64,000 bases of DNA, taken from Stackebrandtia nassauensis DSM 44728. GTDB lineage: Bacteria > Actinomycetota > Actinomycetes > Mycobacteriales > Micromonosporaceae. The notes under the pieces are model-generated. The model was not told where the DNA came from, searched no databases, and saw nothing but the letters and a program-made list of their open reading frames with translations. Numbering within the stretch: position 1 is the stretch's first letter; each line of letters begins with the position of its first letter. Made by a program: the position numbers and the translations under genes. Below, one piece after another: positions 41,829-50,565 of this stretch. Location of the stretch: assembly GCF_000024545.1 (NCBI RefSeq), contig NC_013947.1:2790001-2854000 (forward strand). Direction: 5' to 3'.

Positions 41829-43960
41829 ATGATCCCCAGGAAGATTCTCATCACACCGAAGACAACGAATCCGAAGCTGGCGAACCTCACGATTCGCGGG
41901 CACGCCTGGTCCCGCCGCTGCTGGCGTGGCTTCCCACGGCGCTCGGCCGACCCGGTACCGGCCGCGCCAGAGTCCGACCAGTCGACCTGCGGGTCGCGCG
42001 ACTGGAGAAGTCCAAGCGCCGCAAACGAACCCGCCGGAAACGGCGGCTGACCGCACTGGCGGCGGTGGCATCCATACTGGCGGGCGTCAGCATCGTCGCC
42101 GGTTCGGTGTTCTTCGCTTCCGTTGAGCTGCCGGGGGAACTGGACGACCAGCTGAGTCAGAACTCCACTGTCTACTATTCGGACGGCAAGACCGAGATGG
42201 CCACCATCGGTGCCCAGAAACGGACCTCGGTCTCGCTCGACGAGATACCGAACCACCTGGAGTGGGCGCTGATCGGTACCGAGGACAAGCAGTTCTACGA
42301 ACACGAGGGTGTGGACATCTGGGGTGTGCTGCGGGCGTTGTGGAACAACGTGTCCGGTGGCTCCACCCAGGGGGCGTCCACTTTGACGCAGCAGTACGTC
42401 GGGCAGGTGGCCGAGATCCGCGGCGACGGCAGCTATCTGCGCAAGGCGCGCGAAGCGGTGATGGCGATGAAGATGGAGGACCACTACGGCAAGAAGTCCA
42501 TCCTCAACCACTACCTGAACCTCGTCTACTTCGGACGGGGAGCCTACGGCGTCGAGGCGGCGGCGCACGCCTTCTTCGACAAACCGGTCAAGGACCTCGA
42601 CGTGGCGGAGTCGGCGCTGCTGGTGGCGCAGATCAAGTCTCCCAGCGGCGCCTACGATCCCGGTGATCCGCTGGGACTCGGCAAGAACGAGGTCGAGGGA
42701 AACGCCGAAGGCCGATGGTCCTATGTGCTCGACCAGTTGGTGAAGATCGGGAAGCTGAAGGAATCGAAGCGCGACAAGATCACGAAACTCCCTGACACTG
42801 TGGACCCGTCCAGCGTCATCGAGGCCCGCGTCGACACACCGACCGGGCACATTTCGCACGGGTACGTGCTCGACGAGCTTCGCGAGGCGGGAATCTCGCA
42901 GGAGGAGGTGCTTCGCGGCGGCTTCCGCATCACGACCACCGTCGACACGAAGCTGCAGGACGCGGCGGCCAAGGCCGCGAAGCGGGCCACCGCCTCCGGT
43001 GACGAGGACGCCGCGGTGGTGGCGGTCGAACCGAACACCGGCCGGGTGCTGGCCTACTACGGCGGGCCGTCGGGCGCGGAGGCGGACCTGGCCGGGTCCG
43101 ATCTGCCGCATCCGCCGGGCACGACGTTCAACGTGGTTCCGGCGCTGACCGCGTTGGAGCACGGCGCCTCGCCGACGTCGAAATGGGACGGTTCCTCGCC
43201 CCGGAAAGTCGACTACCGGGACGAACCCATCGTGAACATCGGAGGGAAGGACGAACCGAAGGCGAGCCTGACCGACGTCGTCAGCGAGAAACTCAGCACC
43301 GGCGCCGACGACATCACCGAGAAGTTCGGTCCCGAAGCGGTGGCGGACACCGCGAACCGACTGGGCGTCACCCGGTTGCGGCAACCCGCGACCGAGGACT
43401 CGGAACCGCAATGGCGGGATCCGGGCGACGCGGAGGCCGAGTGGACCGGCGGCGTGGGAATCGGCGAGTACGGGATGTCGCTGGCGGATTCGGCGACCAT
43501 GTACGCCACCATCGCGGCCGGGGGCACCCGCGCGACGACGCACGTCATCGAGAAGGTCACCGACGCGGACGGCGAGACGGTGTTCAAACCCAAGGACTCC
43601 GCGAAACGCGCGGTCGACGGCACGGCAATCGGTGACCTCACGATGATGTTGTCGTATGGCGTCGTGCCGCCGACCGACACCGACGACGCGAGGTACCTCG
43701 ATGTCATGGCCACCAACGCTTCGGCGACCTCGTACACCGGGTTCAGCCCGGCGTTGTCGCTGGCGGTGTGGGCGGGTGACGACAAGCACGAGGGCGACGG
43801 CAGTTCGGTGAAGGACACCACGGCGCAGAAGATCTGGGAGCGGGTCGCCGCCACCGGTGTCGAGCGGTTCCCGACCACGAAATCCGATGCGGGCCTGGAG
43901 GGATCCGAGGAGGACCCGAAAGGGGAGCCGAGCACCTCGGCCCCGGACCCCGGCGACTGA
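41825..43960 (+). CDS. Class A PBP-like protein: intact GT51 motif, degenerate transpeptidase
   Basis: A 711-residue bitopic protein with a basic cytoplasmic tail and a membrane helix at about 75-99. The GT51 domain (110-290) is intact at the key site: TEDKQFYEHEGVD with catalytic Glu153, then GGSTQGASTLTQQYV and KILNHYLN-type sequence. The transpeptidase domain has lost its motifs: the SxxK position reads PGTTFN (432-436, Ser to Thr, Lys to Asn), the SxN position reads KLS (489-491), and KTG is replaced by TNA (about 630-632). It cannot act by the normal serine-acyl mechanism. The GTG start lies within AGGAGGTGA and overlaps the monooxygenase stop by 4 bases, so translation probably depends on re-initiation. 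Inside a tailoring operon it may be an immunity or decoy target; a diverged housekeeping paralogue is the alternative. Confidence 0.85.
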   Translation: MNDPQEDSHHTEDNESEAGEPHDSRARLVPPLLAWLPTALGRPGTGRARVRPVDLRVARLEKSKRRKRTRRKRRLTALAAVASILAGVSIVAGSVFFASVELPGELDDQLSQNSTVYYSDGKTEMATIGAQKRTSVSLDEIPNHLEWALIGTEDKQFYEHEGVDIWGVLRALWNNVSGGSTQGASTLTQQYVGQVAEIRGDGSYLRKAREAVMAMKMEDHYGKKSILNHYLNLVYFGRGAYGVEAAAHAFFDKPVKDLDVAESALLVAQIKSPSGAYDPGDPLGLGKNEVEGNAEGRWSYVLDQLVKIGKLKESKRDKITKLPDTVDPSSVIEARVDTPTGHISHGYVLDELREAGISQEEVLRGGFRITTTVDTKLQDAAAKAAKRATASGDEDAAVVAVEPNTGRVLAYYGGPSGAEADLAGSDLPHPPGTTFNVVPALTALEHGASPTSKWDGSSPRKVDYRDEPIVNIGGKDEPKASLTDVVSEKLSTGADDITEKFGPEAVADTANRLGVTRLRQPATEDSEPQWRDPGDAEAEWTGGVGIGEYGMSLADSATMYATIAAGGTRATTHVIEKVTDADGETVFKPKDSAKRAVDGTAIGDLTMMLSYGVVPPTDTDDARYLDVMATNASATSYTGFSPALSLAVWAGDDKHEGDGSSVKDTTAQKIWERVAATGVERFPTTKSDAGLEGSEEDPKGEPSTSAPDPGD

Positions 43961-44003
43961 GCGAGCGATCGCCGAGGAGGTGATCGACGGATACGCTGAC
44001 CGC

Positions 44004-44792
44004 GTGGAATCCGAGGAACGTTCACGTCACGCCGCGTCGTTCGGCGCGGCGGCGGTCGCGTACGCCGAGCATCGTCCCGACTACGCGCGCGACGCGGTGC
44101 GCTGGGCGCTGGAACCCGCGTCCGGGCGGCGGGTGCTCGACCTCGGCGCCGGTACCGGGAAGCTGACCGCGACGCTGCTGGCCGAGGGTGCCGACGTCGT
44201 CGCCGTCGAGCCCGACGCGTTGATGCTTGCCCAGTTGCGTCGCACGCTTGTCGACGTCCGCGCGCTGTCCGGCAGTGCCGAGGCGATTCCGCTGCCGGAC
44301 GCGGGCGTCGACGCCGTGGTCGCGGGTAACGCCATGCACTGGTTCGACATGGCCGTCGCCGGACCCGAGCTCGCCCGGGTTGTGGCCCCCGGCGGCGTGC
44401 TGGCCGGGCTGTGGAACGTGATGGACGACCGGGTCGGGTGGGTCGCCGGGCTGGCACGGATCGCGGGCAGCGCGGTCATCGGTCCGCGCGACACCCCCAC
44501 CGGCTGGCGCGGTGAGGTGGCCGGGATCCGGGTACCCGAAGCCGACGGGGTCGCCCGGTTCGGCGCCCCGGAGCAGGAGCTGTTCCCGCACGGGCAGCGC
44601 CGCACCGCCGAGTCCCTCGTCGCGACACTGGCCACGCGCGCCGGGATGCTGGTCATGCCCGAACCCGAGCGGGAGGCCACCCTCGGTCGTATCCGTGACT
44701 ATCTCGCGAACCGACCGGAGACGGCCGAGGGCGAGTTCGTGCTGCCGATGCTGACCTGTGTGCTGCGGATGCGGCGGTCGCCACGACTCTGA
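44004..44792 (+). CDS. SAM-dependent methyltransferase (class I, Methyltransf_11-like)
   Basis: A 262-residue protein with the motif RRVLDLGAGTGKLTATLLAEGADVVAVEPD (motifs I-II) and LPDAGVDAVVAGNAMHWFDM, the usual trans-aconitate methyltransferase-like layout. The GTG at 44004 gives the family-typical start ESEERSRHAASFGAAA. An earlier GTG at 43980 follows AGGAG too closely for normal initiation but remains possible. It lies 43 bases after the PBP-like gene and may be the last gene of that operon. The substrate is unknown. Confidence 0.8.
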   Translation: MESEERSRHAASFGAAAVAYAEHRPDYARDAVRWALEPASGRRVLDLGAGTGKLTATLLAEGADVVAVEPDALMLAQLRRTLVDVRALSGSAEAIPLPDAGVDAVVAGNAMHWFDMAVAGPELARVVAPGGVLAGLWNVMDDRVGWVAGLARIAGSAVIGPRDTPTGWRGEVAGIRVPEADGVARFGAPEQELFPHGQRRTAESLVATLATRAGMLVMPEPEREATLGRIRDYLANRPETAEGEFVLPMLTCVLRMRRSPRL

Positions 44793-44847
44793 TTGTTAAG
44801 GTGTCTGCTGATCAACCCCCGCACGCAACCCCCGGCGAAGGGTCGTA

Positions 44848-46641
44848 ATGACCACAAAGGTACGACTGGCTATCGATTTCGGAACGTCACACACGGTGGC
44901 CGTGCTCGACCCCGGTACGGGGATCGGGCAACCGCTGCTGTTCGGCGACTCACCGTTGCTGCCGTCGGCGGTGCACGCTGCCGATACGGGGCAGCTCCTC
45001 ACCGGGCGCGACGCGGTGAGGTCGGCGCGGATGGCACCGGAGAGTTTCGAGCCGAACCCGAAGCGCCGCATCGATGACGGAACCGTCCTGTTGGGAGGAC
45101 GGGAGTATCCTGTCGCGACACTGATCTCCTCGGTGCTGCGCATGGTCGCGGTCGAGGCGAACCGGGTGGCGGGTGGTCCACCGCAGGCGGTCGCGATGAC
45201 GCATCCGGCCAACTGGGGGAGCGCCCGGCTGGGTGTGCTGCGGCAGGCCGCCGAGCAGGCCGGGCTCGGCCGGGTCGAGCTGATCCCCGAACCCGAGGCC
45301 GCGGCGGTGTTCTTCACCGCGTCGGAGTCCCACGGCCGGTCGCCGGACACGGTGGTGGTCTACGACTTCGGCGGCGGCACCTTCGATGTGTGCGTACTGA
45401 CCCGCACCGGCGGTGAGTACCGGGTGCGGGCCCAGGCGGGACTGGACGACGTGGGTGGCGCCGACCTGGACGCCGCCCTGCTCAACCACATCGGCCACGT
45501 CGCATCCAGTATGGACCCTGCCACCTGGCAGCGCATTATGCGCCCGGTCGACGCGGTGACCCGGCGGGCCTTCCGCTCCGTGTACGAGGACATCAGGGAC
45601 GCCAAGGAACAGCTGTCGCGCAACTCCAGCGGCCTGGTCCACATTCCGCTGCTGGACCGGGATCTGCCGGTCACCCGGGAGGAGTTCGAACAGGTCGCCA
45701 GGCCGCTCATCGAGCGGACCGTGGAACTGACCGCCAGCACCCTGGCCGGGGTTCGCGGCGCGGCGGGACAGCCGGTCAGCCTCTACCTCGTGGGTGGATC
45801 CAGCCGGGTGCCGATGGTGTCCACTTTGCTGCATCGCCGACTGGGGCAGGCGCCGGTGATCACCGGGCAGCCGGAACAGGTCGTGGCGCAGGGCGCCCTG
45901 CGGTGCCTGGACGAACCGAACACTGACGCGCACCGGGCCCAGCCGCTCGCCGTCGCCGCGCCCGCGATGTCGCTGCCGCCGACCCGTGAGGCTTCCCTCG
46001 GCATGGCCGAGGCCGCGACCGGAGCGTCCTCGAAGTCCTTCGGCCGCAAGGCCGTCGTGCGGACCGTCCTCGCCGTGGTCACCGTCGCGGCCGTCATCGC
46101 GGCCTTCACGCTGCTGAACTGGGGCAAGGCACCCGAGGACTCCGACAACGGCGGCAACGGCAACGGAAGCAGCGCTGACACCGATGCCGCCCATGGCAAG
46201 TCGGACGACTCCGACAAGACCGTCGACGTGAAGGTCAGCAAGGAGCCCGACATCGCCAGCTTCATGGACGATGACGACAAGCAGTACCTCGGCTGCTACT
46301 ACGCGGACGTGGCCGACACCGGGCACCCCGCCGAATGCGACGAGAAGAACGCCAATCGCGGCTTCACCCGACAGGTCTCGCACCAGGACGAGTGCGGAGA
46401 CAAGCCCGAAGAGGACGGTTGGCGGTCCGTTGAAGAGGGGATCTACTGCCAGACCGTGCTGGTGAAGAAGAAAGCCTGTCTCGACAAGGACTTCTACACG
46501 GTCGTATGCGATGACGAAGGCGCGGTGTTCGTCGTCAAGGACGGCCCCGTCAAATCCAAAGACGACTGTGCTGGCCACAAGGGAGTCGTACAGTTGTCGG
46601 CCACGGAGAAGTACTTCTGTTTCGACGGGAACGACGCCTAA
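44848..46641 (+). CDS. Membrane-anchored Hsp70-like ATPase with Cys-rich extracellular domain
   Basis: A 597-residue protein. Residues 1-355 are an Hsp70/actin-fold ATPase: phosphate 1 DFGTSHT (10-16), phosphate 2 DFGGGTFD (173-180) and adenosine motif VGGSSRVP (315-322). No Hsp70 substrate-binding domain follows. Instead come a linker, a membrane helix at about 403-424, a Gly/Asn/Asp-rich spacer, and an extracellular domain of about 140 residues with eight cysteines, enough for four disulfides. Actinobacteria have several such Hsp70-like membrane proteins, but their roles are largely unknown. A link between cytoplasmic ATP state and the outer domain is inference. OsmC follows after 21 bases. 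Confidence 0.85.
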   Translation: MTTKVRLAIDFGTSHTVAVLDPGTGIGQPLLFGDSPLLPSAVHAADTGQLLTGRDAVRSARMAPESFEPNPKRRIDDGTVLLGGREYPVATLISSVLRMVAVEANRVAGGPPQAVAMTHPANWGSARLGVLRQAAEQAGLGRVELIPEPEAAAVFFTASESHGRSPDTVVVYDFGGGTFDVCVLTRTGGEYRVRAQAGLDDVGGADLDAALLNHIGHVASSMDPATWQRIMRPVDAVTRRAFRSVYEDIRDAKEQLSRNSSGLVHIPLLDRDLPVTREEFEQVARPLIERTVELTASTLAGVRGAAGQPVSLYLVGGSSRVPMVSTLLHRRLGQAPVITGQPEQVVAQGALRCLDEPNTDAHRAQPLAVAAPAMSLPPTREASLGMAEAATGASSKSFGRKAVVRTVLAVVTVAAVIAAFTLLNWGKAPEDSDNGGNGNGSSADTDAAHGKSDDSDKTVDVKVSKEPDIASFMDDDDKQYLGCYYADVADTGHPAECDEKNANRGFTRQVSHQDECGDKPEEDGWRSVEEGIYCQTVLVKKKACLDKDFYTVVCDDEGAVFVVKDGPVKSKDDCAGHKGVVQLSATEKYFCFDGNDA

Positions 46642-46662
46642 CTCGAAGAAGGGACATGTGAC

Positions 46663-47055
46663 ATGGGAACCGTACGGGTGGAGCGCACTGACGCCGGGTA
46701 CGTGGCGCGAAACGGACGGGGCGGCGAGATCAGCATCGGCGATTCCACGTCCGGCGCCGATTTCACGCCGGTGGAGCTGCTGTTGGCCGCGGTGGGCGGC
46801 TGCAACATCGTCTCGGTGGAGCCGCTGACCGCCAAACGGGGTCACCGGCTGGTCCGGTTGGCGATGACCGTGGAAGGGGAGAAGGTCGCGACGAACCTGC
46901 TCGGCCCGGTGACCGTGACCTACGACGTCGAACTGCCCGAGGGCGACGACAAGGCCGAAGAGGTGTTCAAGGCCGTGGCACAGCGGGTGCACGAACGCGC
47001 GTGCACCGTCAGCCGCACCCTGTCGGAGGGAACGCCGGTCACGGTCACGACCTGA
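46663..47055 (+). CDS. OsmC family thiol peroxidase-like protein
   Basis: A 130-residue protein with the OsmC fold. The two reactive cysteines are present: Cys47 in LAAVGGCNIVSVEPL and a second near 113 in HERACTVSRTL. OsmC/Ohr proteins reduce organic hydroperoxides using dithiols such as lipoylated protein or mycothiol-linked systems. The general OsmC class rather than Ohr proper is suggested by sequence. It follows the Hsp70-like gene by 21 bases, and AAGAAGGGA gives the ribosome site. It converges with the AraC gene; one base separates the stops. Confidence 0.88.
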   Translation: MGTVRVERTDAGYVARNGRGGEISIGDSTSGADFTPVELLLAAVGGCNIVSVEPLTAKRGHRLVRLAMTVEGEKVATNLLGPVTVTYDVELPEGDDKAEEVFKAVAQRVHERACTVSRTLSEGTPVTVTT

Positions 47056-47056
47056 G

Positions 47057-47905
47057 TCATCCCCGCACGGGCCATGCCTTGTCGTCGATCGTCAGGAACG
47101 GTTCGCCGGTCATCGCCGACGGGGTCGCCGCGGTGAACGCCACGATGTCCCGATGCAGGTGCGACTGGTCGGCGAAGCCGACCTCGGCCGCGACGGTGGC
47201 CGGGTCGTGGCCCGCGACCAGACGGTGGGCGGCGTGGTCGAAGCGCACCAGCCGGGCCGCGCGTTTGGGTGTCAGTCCGATCTGGGAGCCGAACCGGGAC
47301 CACAGGCGCTTGCGGCTCCAGCCCAGTTCGGACGCCAGCCGCTCCACCCGGACCCGGCCGCGACTGCGGACGATCCGGTTCCAGGCCCAGGTCACCTCCG
47401 GATCCACCGACGCGGCCGTCGAGCGTCGGCGGACCACCAGCGCGTCGGCCAACGCGAACCGCTGTTCCCAGGTGGGTGCCTCGCTGAGTCGCTCGGCGAT
47501 GCGGGACGCCTCAGCGCCCCAAAGGTTCGCCAGCGTCGTCATGGTGCCGTCCAGCTCGGACGGAGGCATGCCCAGGACCGCGCCCGCGATCACAGGGGAC
47601 AGACGTATCTGCACACATTCGACGTTCTCGCCCCACACCCGGACCGCGCCGCCGTAACCGAAACCGGGACCGGCGACGAGGCTGCCCCGCTGCCGCCGCC
47701 CGCCGCCGTCCACCGCGACGGACGCGGTCGCGCTGAACTCGACCGCCACCATCATGGCCGGATGCGGGATGATCCGCAAGCCCTCCGCCAGCGAACCGGG
47801 GACACCGAACCCGGCCATGCGGACACCGGCCACCCGGCCGGGTCGCCGTGGATTCGCCACATCCCACCCCGCCGTTTCGCCGCGCTGCCGCACAGTGGAC
47901 CGCAT
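47057..47905 (-). CDS. AraC family transcriptional regulator
   Basis: A 282-residue regulator. The C-terminal 100 residues contain the AraC double HTH (RVRVERLASELGWSRKRLWSRFGSQIGLTPKRAARLVRFDHAAHRL, then TVAAEVGFADQSHLHRDIVAF). The N-terminal 160 residues are a cupin-like sensing domain (PHPAMMVAVEFSATASV). The gene diverges from the alpha/beta hydrolase at 47983 across a 77-base gap, so it probably controls that hydrolase or itself. Confidence 0.9.
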   Translation of the reverse strand: MRSTVRQRGETAGWDVANPRRPGRVAGVRMAGFGVPGSLAEGLRIIPHPAMMVAVEFSATASVAVDGGGRRQRGSLVAGPGFGYGGAVRVWGENVECVQIRLSPVIAGAVLGMPPSELDGTMTTLANLWGAEASRIAERLSEAPTWEQRFALADALVVRRRSTAASVDPEVTWAWNRIVRSRGRVRVERLASELGWSRKRLWSRFGSQIGLTPKRAARLVRFDHAAHRLVAGHDPATVAAEVGFADQSHLHRDIVAFTAATPSAMTGEPFLTIDDKAWPVRG

Positions 47906-47982
47906 CCACCCATGTTACGTGGGCCCGAGCGCGGGAACATTTGTTCAAGCCGCGGCCGCACGTCGTCGGCGACAGTGGGTCC

Positions 47983-48789
47983 ATGACTGTTTCCGATGAC
48001 AAGCCGCGAACCGACGACGACCTCCACGTGCGCCAGGATGGCCCCCGGCACGCTCCCGCGCTGCTGCTCATCCACGGTTCCGCGTCCTCGACCCGCTCGT
48101 GGGACCAGCTGGTTCCGCTGCTGACCGGAGTCCATCACGTCATCCGCGTCGACCTGCTCGGGCACGGCCGGTCGGCCAAACCGGACGATGGCTACGAGAT
48201 CTCCGAGCAGGCGCGCCGAGTGGGGGAGACGCTGGACCGTCTCGGCGTCGATGAGGCCATAGTGGTCGGACACTCCAGCGGCGGCTACACCGCCACCGCG
48301 CTGGCCGAGCGGCGGCCCGAACTGGTGACGGCGCTGGCGCTCATCAACACCGGCCCCAGCCTGGACGCCTTCATCGCGCCGAACTTCGCCCTCGACCCTT
48401 CGCAGTGGCCGCCCACCGACGAGCAGCTGCGGCAGCTGGCGAGCACCGGCTTCGGCCGAGCCGACTTCCCGGTCCCGACCGAACTGCTCGACGAGGTGCG
48501 CGCCATGACGTACCACTCGTTGACGCGGACGATGGGCGCGTCGCTCGAATACCTGAAGCGACAGGTGATCCCGCAGCGACTGACCGTCGTGGGCAAACCG
48601 CTGCTGGTCGTTTACGGCGAGCAGGATCGGCGCTGGCGTCCGTCCGATTTCGACGACTACCGTGCCGTACCGGGCGCGCGGGTCGAGATGCTGACCGGCG
48701 TCGGGCACACGCCGATCATCGAGGACCCGCCCCGTACCGCCGAAACGCTGCTGGCCTTCACGTCGGCTCACTCGCCCCGGAAGGGGTAG
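47983..48789 (+). CDS. Alpha/beta hydrolase
   Basis: A 268-residue soluble hydrolase. LLLIHGSASSTRSWDQL forms the oxyanion region, VVGHSSGGYTATA holds the nucleophile Ser, an Asp follows in VVYGEQDRR, and GVGHTPIIEDP gives the catalytic His. The type is that of esterases, lactonases or C-C hydrolases; the substrate is not evident. The ATG at 47983 is chosen because the fold starts shortly after; an earlier frame start lies inside the AraC gene region. Its 3' end overlaps the convergent SRPBCC gene by 32 bases. Confidence 0.88.
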   Translation: MTVSDDKPRTDDDLHVRQDGPRHAPALLLIHGSASSTRSWDQLVPLLTGVHHVIRVDLLGHGRSAKPDDGYEISEQARRVGETLDRLGVDEAIVVGHSSGGYTATALAERRPELVTALALINTGPSLDAFIAPNFALDPSQWPPTDEQLRQLASTGFGRADFPVPTELLDEVRAMTYHSLTRTMGASLEYLKRQVIPQRLTVVGKPLLVVYGEQDRRWRPSDFDDYRAVPGARVEMLTGVGHTPIIEDPPRTAETLLAFTSAHSPRKG

Positions 48790-49264
48790 TCGGCGCGGCG
48801 AGCGCGGCCAGGTGACGCAGCGAGTCGGTGAAGTGCTCGGGGCCGAACGGCGGGAAGTTGATGTACTCGCGGATGCGTTGCGGCACTTGTGACCAGTCGT
48901 AGGTGAGCGTCACCTCGGTCTGCGACAGGCTCAGTGGCGCCAGGTCGTAGCGCCAGAACCAGCCGCCGAACTCCAGCTGCCCGTCGCCCTTGGGATCGTA
49001 GCCGGTGTACCAGCCGATGGCGCGCGGGAAGTCGAACACGTGGAGCTTGTTGGCCGTCTGGTAGTTCCCGTCGGGATGGTCGGGGTGGTACATGTTCATC
49101 CGGAAGACCTGTCCGACTTCGGACAGCGGCTCCCGGTCGAGCGGTTCCTGCACCCGTCCGGTGCCGTCCATCGCCGCGTGGGTCTGCGGGTCGGCCAGCA
49201 CCGTGAACACCGTCGCGGCGGGCGCCGCCACCATCAGGGTGGCGCTTACGTTCTCGTGGTCCAT
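48758..49264 (-). CDS. SRPBCC (START/Bet v 1-like) domain protein
   Basis: A 168-residue protein with a polyketide-cyclase/SRPBCC pattern: VSATLMVAAPAATVFTVLADPQTHAAMDGTGRV at the N-terminus, a central GNYQTANKLHVFDFPRAIGWYTGYDPKG, and a final long helix (FGPEHFTDSLRHLAALA) closing the hydrophobic cavity. It may bind a lipid or hydrophobic ligand. The ATG at 49264 gives the typical domain start, though AGGAC is close to the codon. It overlaps the alpha/beta hydrolase end by 32 bases. Confidence 0.85.
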   Translation of the reverse strand: MDHENVSATLMVAAPAATVFTVLADPQTHAAMDGTGRVQEPLDREPLSEVGQVFRMNMYHPDHPDGNYQTANKLHVFDFPRAIGWYTGYDPKGDGQLEFGGWFWRYDLAPLSLSQTEVTLTYDWSQVPQRIREYINFPPFGPEHFTDSLRHLAALAAPTTPSGASEPT

Positions 49265-49427
49265 GTCCTGTAGACGCGGTGGCGGGGCGAAACTCATCGG
49301 CCGGAGGACACGATCCGTGTCGGCGCGCGATGTGATGTGGCTCATAATCGCGGCCGATTGTCTGCCCGCGGAGCCGGAGTTCGCGTCTCTAGCACTGAAG
49401 CCCACCGAGGAAGAAAGTGAACCGCCG

Positions 49428-50426
49428 ATGTTCACCAGTGCGTTGTCATTCGTCCGTCGCCGTAAGGTTCTGGCCATCGGGGTCGTGGTCGCCGTGGCCG
49501 CGTCCACAGTAGCCTGTATCGGTCTGGGCGCGGTCACCCAAGCCGAGGACGCCCAGACCAAGGCCGCCAAGGTTCAGAAGGTCATCGACAAGAACTTCGC
49601 CGACCCCGAGGTCATCAAGGTCGGCAACCGGTACTACGCCTACGCCACCAACAACAAGCGGAACCTGCCGGTGGCCACTGCGGACAAACCGCGCGGTCCG
49701 TGGAAGTTCACCGGCGCCGACGGGATGCCGAAACTCGGCGCCTGGGCCAAACCCGGACGCACCTGGGCGCCGGACGTGTCCCGTCGCCCCGACGGCAGCT
49801 TCCTGCTCTACTACACCGCGCACCACGCCAAGTCGGGCCAGCAGTGCATCGGCGCGGCCACCGCGTCCAAACCGGAGGGACCCTTCACCGCGGTGGGGAA
49901 CGCGCCGCTGGTGTGTCCCACCAAGCAGGGCGGCGCGATCGACGCGGGCAGCTACTCCGAGGGCGGCAAGCACTGGATCATGTACAAGGCCGAGAACAAC
50001 GTGATCGGCAAGCCGCCTGTCATCTACATGCACCAGACCGGCCCCAAAGGACTGAAGCTCCTCGGTAAGCGGTTCGCGATTCTGCGCAACGACCGGGCCG
50101 TGGAACGCGGCATCATCGAGGCGCCGGTGATGGTCAAGCGCGGCGGCAACTACATCCTCTTCTACGCGGGCGACCATTTCGCGCGCAACACCTACTTCAC
50201 CGGTTACGCGGTCGCCAAGAAGATCACCGGGCCGTTCAAGAAGGCCGACAAGCCGCTGCTGAGCATGAAGGGCCTGGGTGGGGCCGTGAAGGGACCCGGT
50301 GGCGCCGACGTGGTGACCGGCCCCAACGGTGTCGACCACATCTTCTTCCACGGCCTGGTCGGCAAGGCCCGGCATATGTACCGGGCCGAGTTGGGTTGGG
50401 TCAAGGGCCGTCCGGTGCTACGCTGA
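49428..50426 (+). CDS. Exported GH43-like (five-bladed propeller) glycosidase
   Basis: A 332-residue protein with an N-terminal basic region and a hydrophobic helix at about 12-35 that acts as signal or anchor; TVAC near 27-30 is a weak lipobox-like site. The GH43 triad is recognisable: general base Asp59 in NFADPEVIKV, pKa modulator Asp172 in GAIDAGSYSEG, and general acid Glu231 in GIIEAPVMVKRGG. APDVSRRPDGSFLLYYTA is also typical. GH43 enzymes remove arabinose or xylose from plant polysaccharides or cut arabinan. The exact substrate is unknown. A hairpin terminator follows. Confidence 0.85.
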   Translation: MFTSALSFVRRRKVLAIGVVVAVAASTVACIGLGAVTQAEDAQTKAAKVQKVIDKNFADPEVIKVGNRYYAYATNNKRNLPVATADKPRGPWKFTGADGMPKLGAWAKPGRTWAPDVSRRPDGSFLLYYTAHHAKSGQQCIGAATASKPEGPFTAVGNAPLVCPTKQGGAIDAGSYSEGGKHWIMYKAENNVIGKPPVIYMHQTGPKGLKLLGKRFAILRNDRAVERGIIEAPVMVKRGGNYILFYAGDHFARNTYFTGYAVAKKITGPFKKADKPLLSMKGLGGAVKGPGGADVVTGPNGVDHIFFHGLVGKARHMYRAELGWVKGRPVLR

Positions 50427-50455
50427 CGGCACTATAGACAGTCGATAATAGAGTA

Positions 50456-50491
50456 AACGGATCGCTTCGGTTGTGCCCGAGGCGATCCGTT
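50456..50491 (+). terminator. Terminator after the GH43-like gene
   Basis: A roughly 15-bp stem with one wobble (AACGGATCGCTTCGG with CCGAGGCGATCCGTT), 30 bases after the stop. Confidence 0.75.
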
Positions 50492-50565
50492 GCGTCGGCA
50501 ATCCGACATCCCCCATAGTCGATAAAGCGACACTCGCATATCGAGATGATCTTTAGGCTTCGGGC

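Noticed and set aside
41829-42050. ATG frame after AGGAGGTGA at the PBP-like start
   Set aside because: The 73-codon frame has no domain, and the spacing to the Shine-Dalgarno is only about 3 bases; the overlapping PBP-like frame is clearly the gene.
32150-50525. TCGATAA occurrences (about 32154, 36389, 50442, 50519) as a repeated regulatory motif
   Set aside because: Seven bases only, one copy inside a coding region, and no consistent distance to starts; chance is likely.
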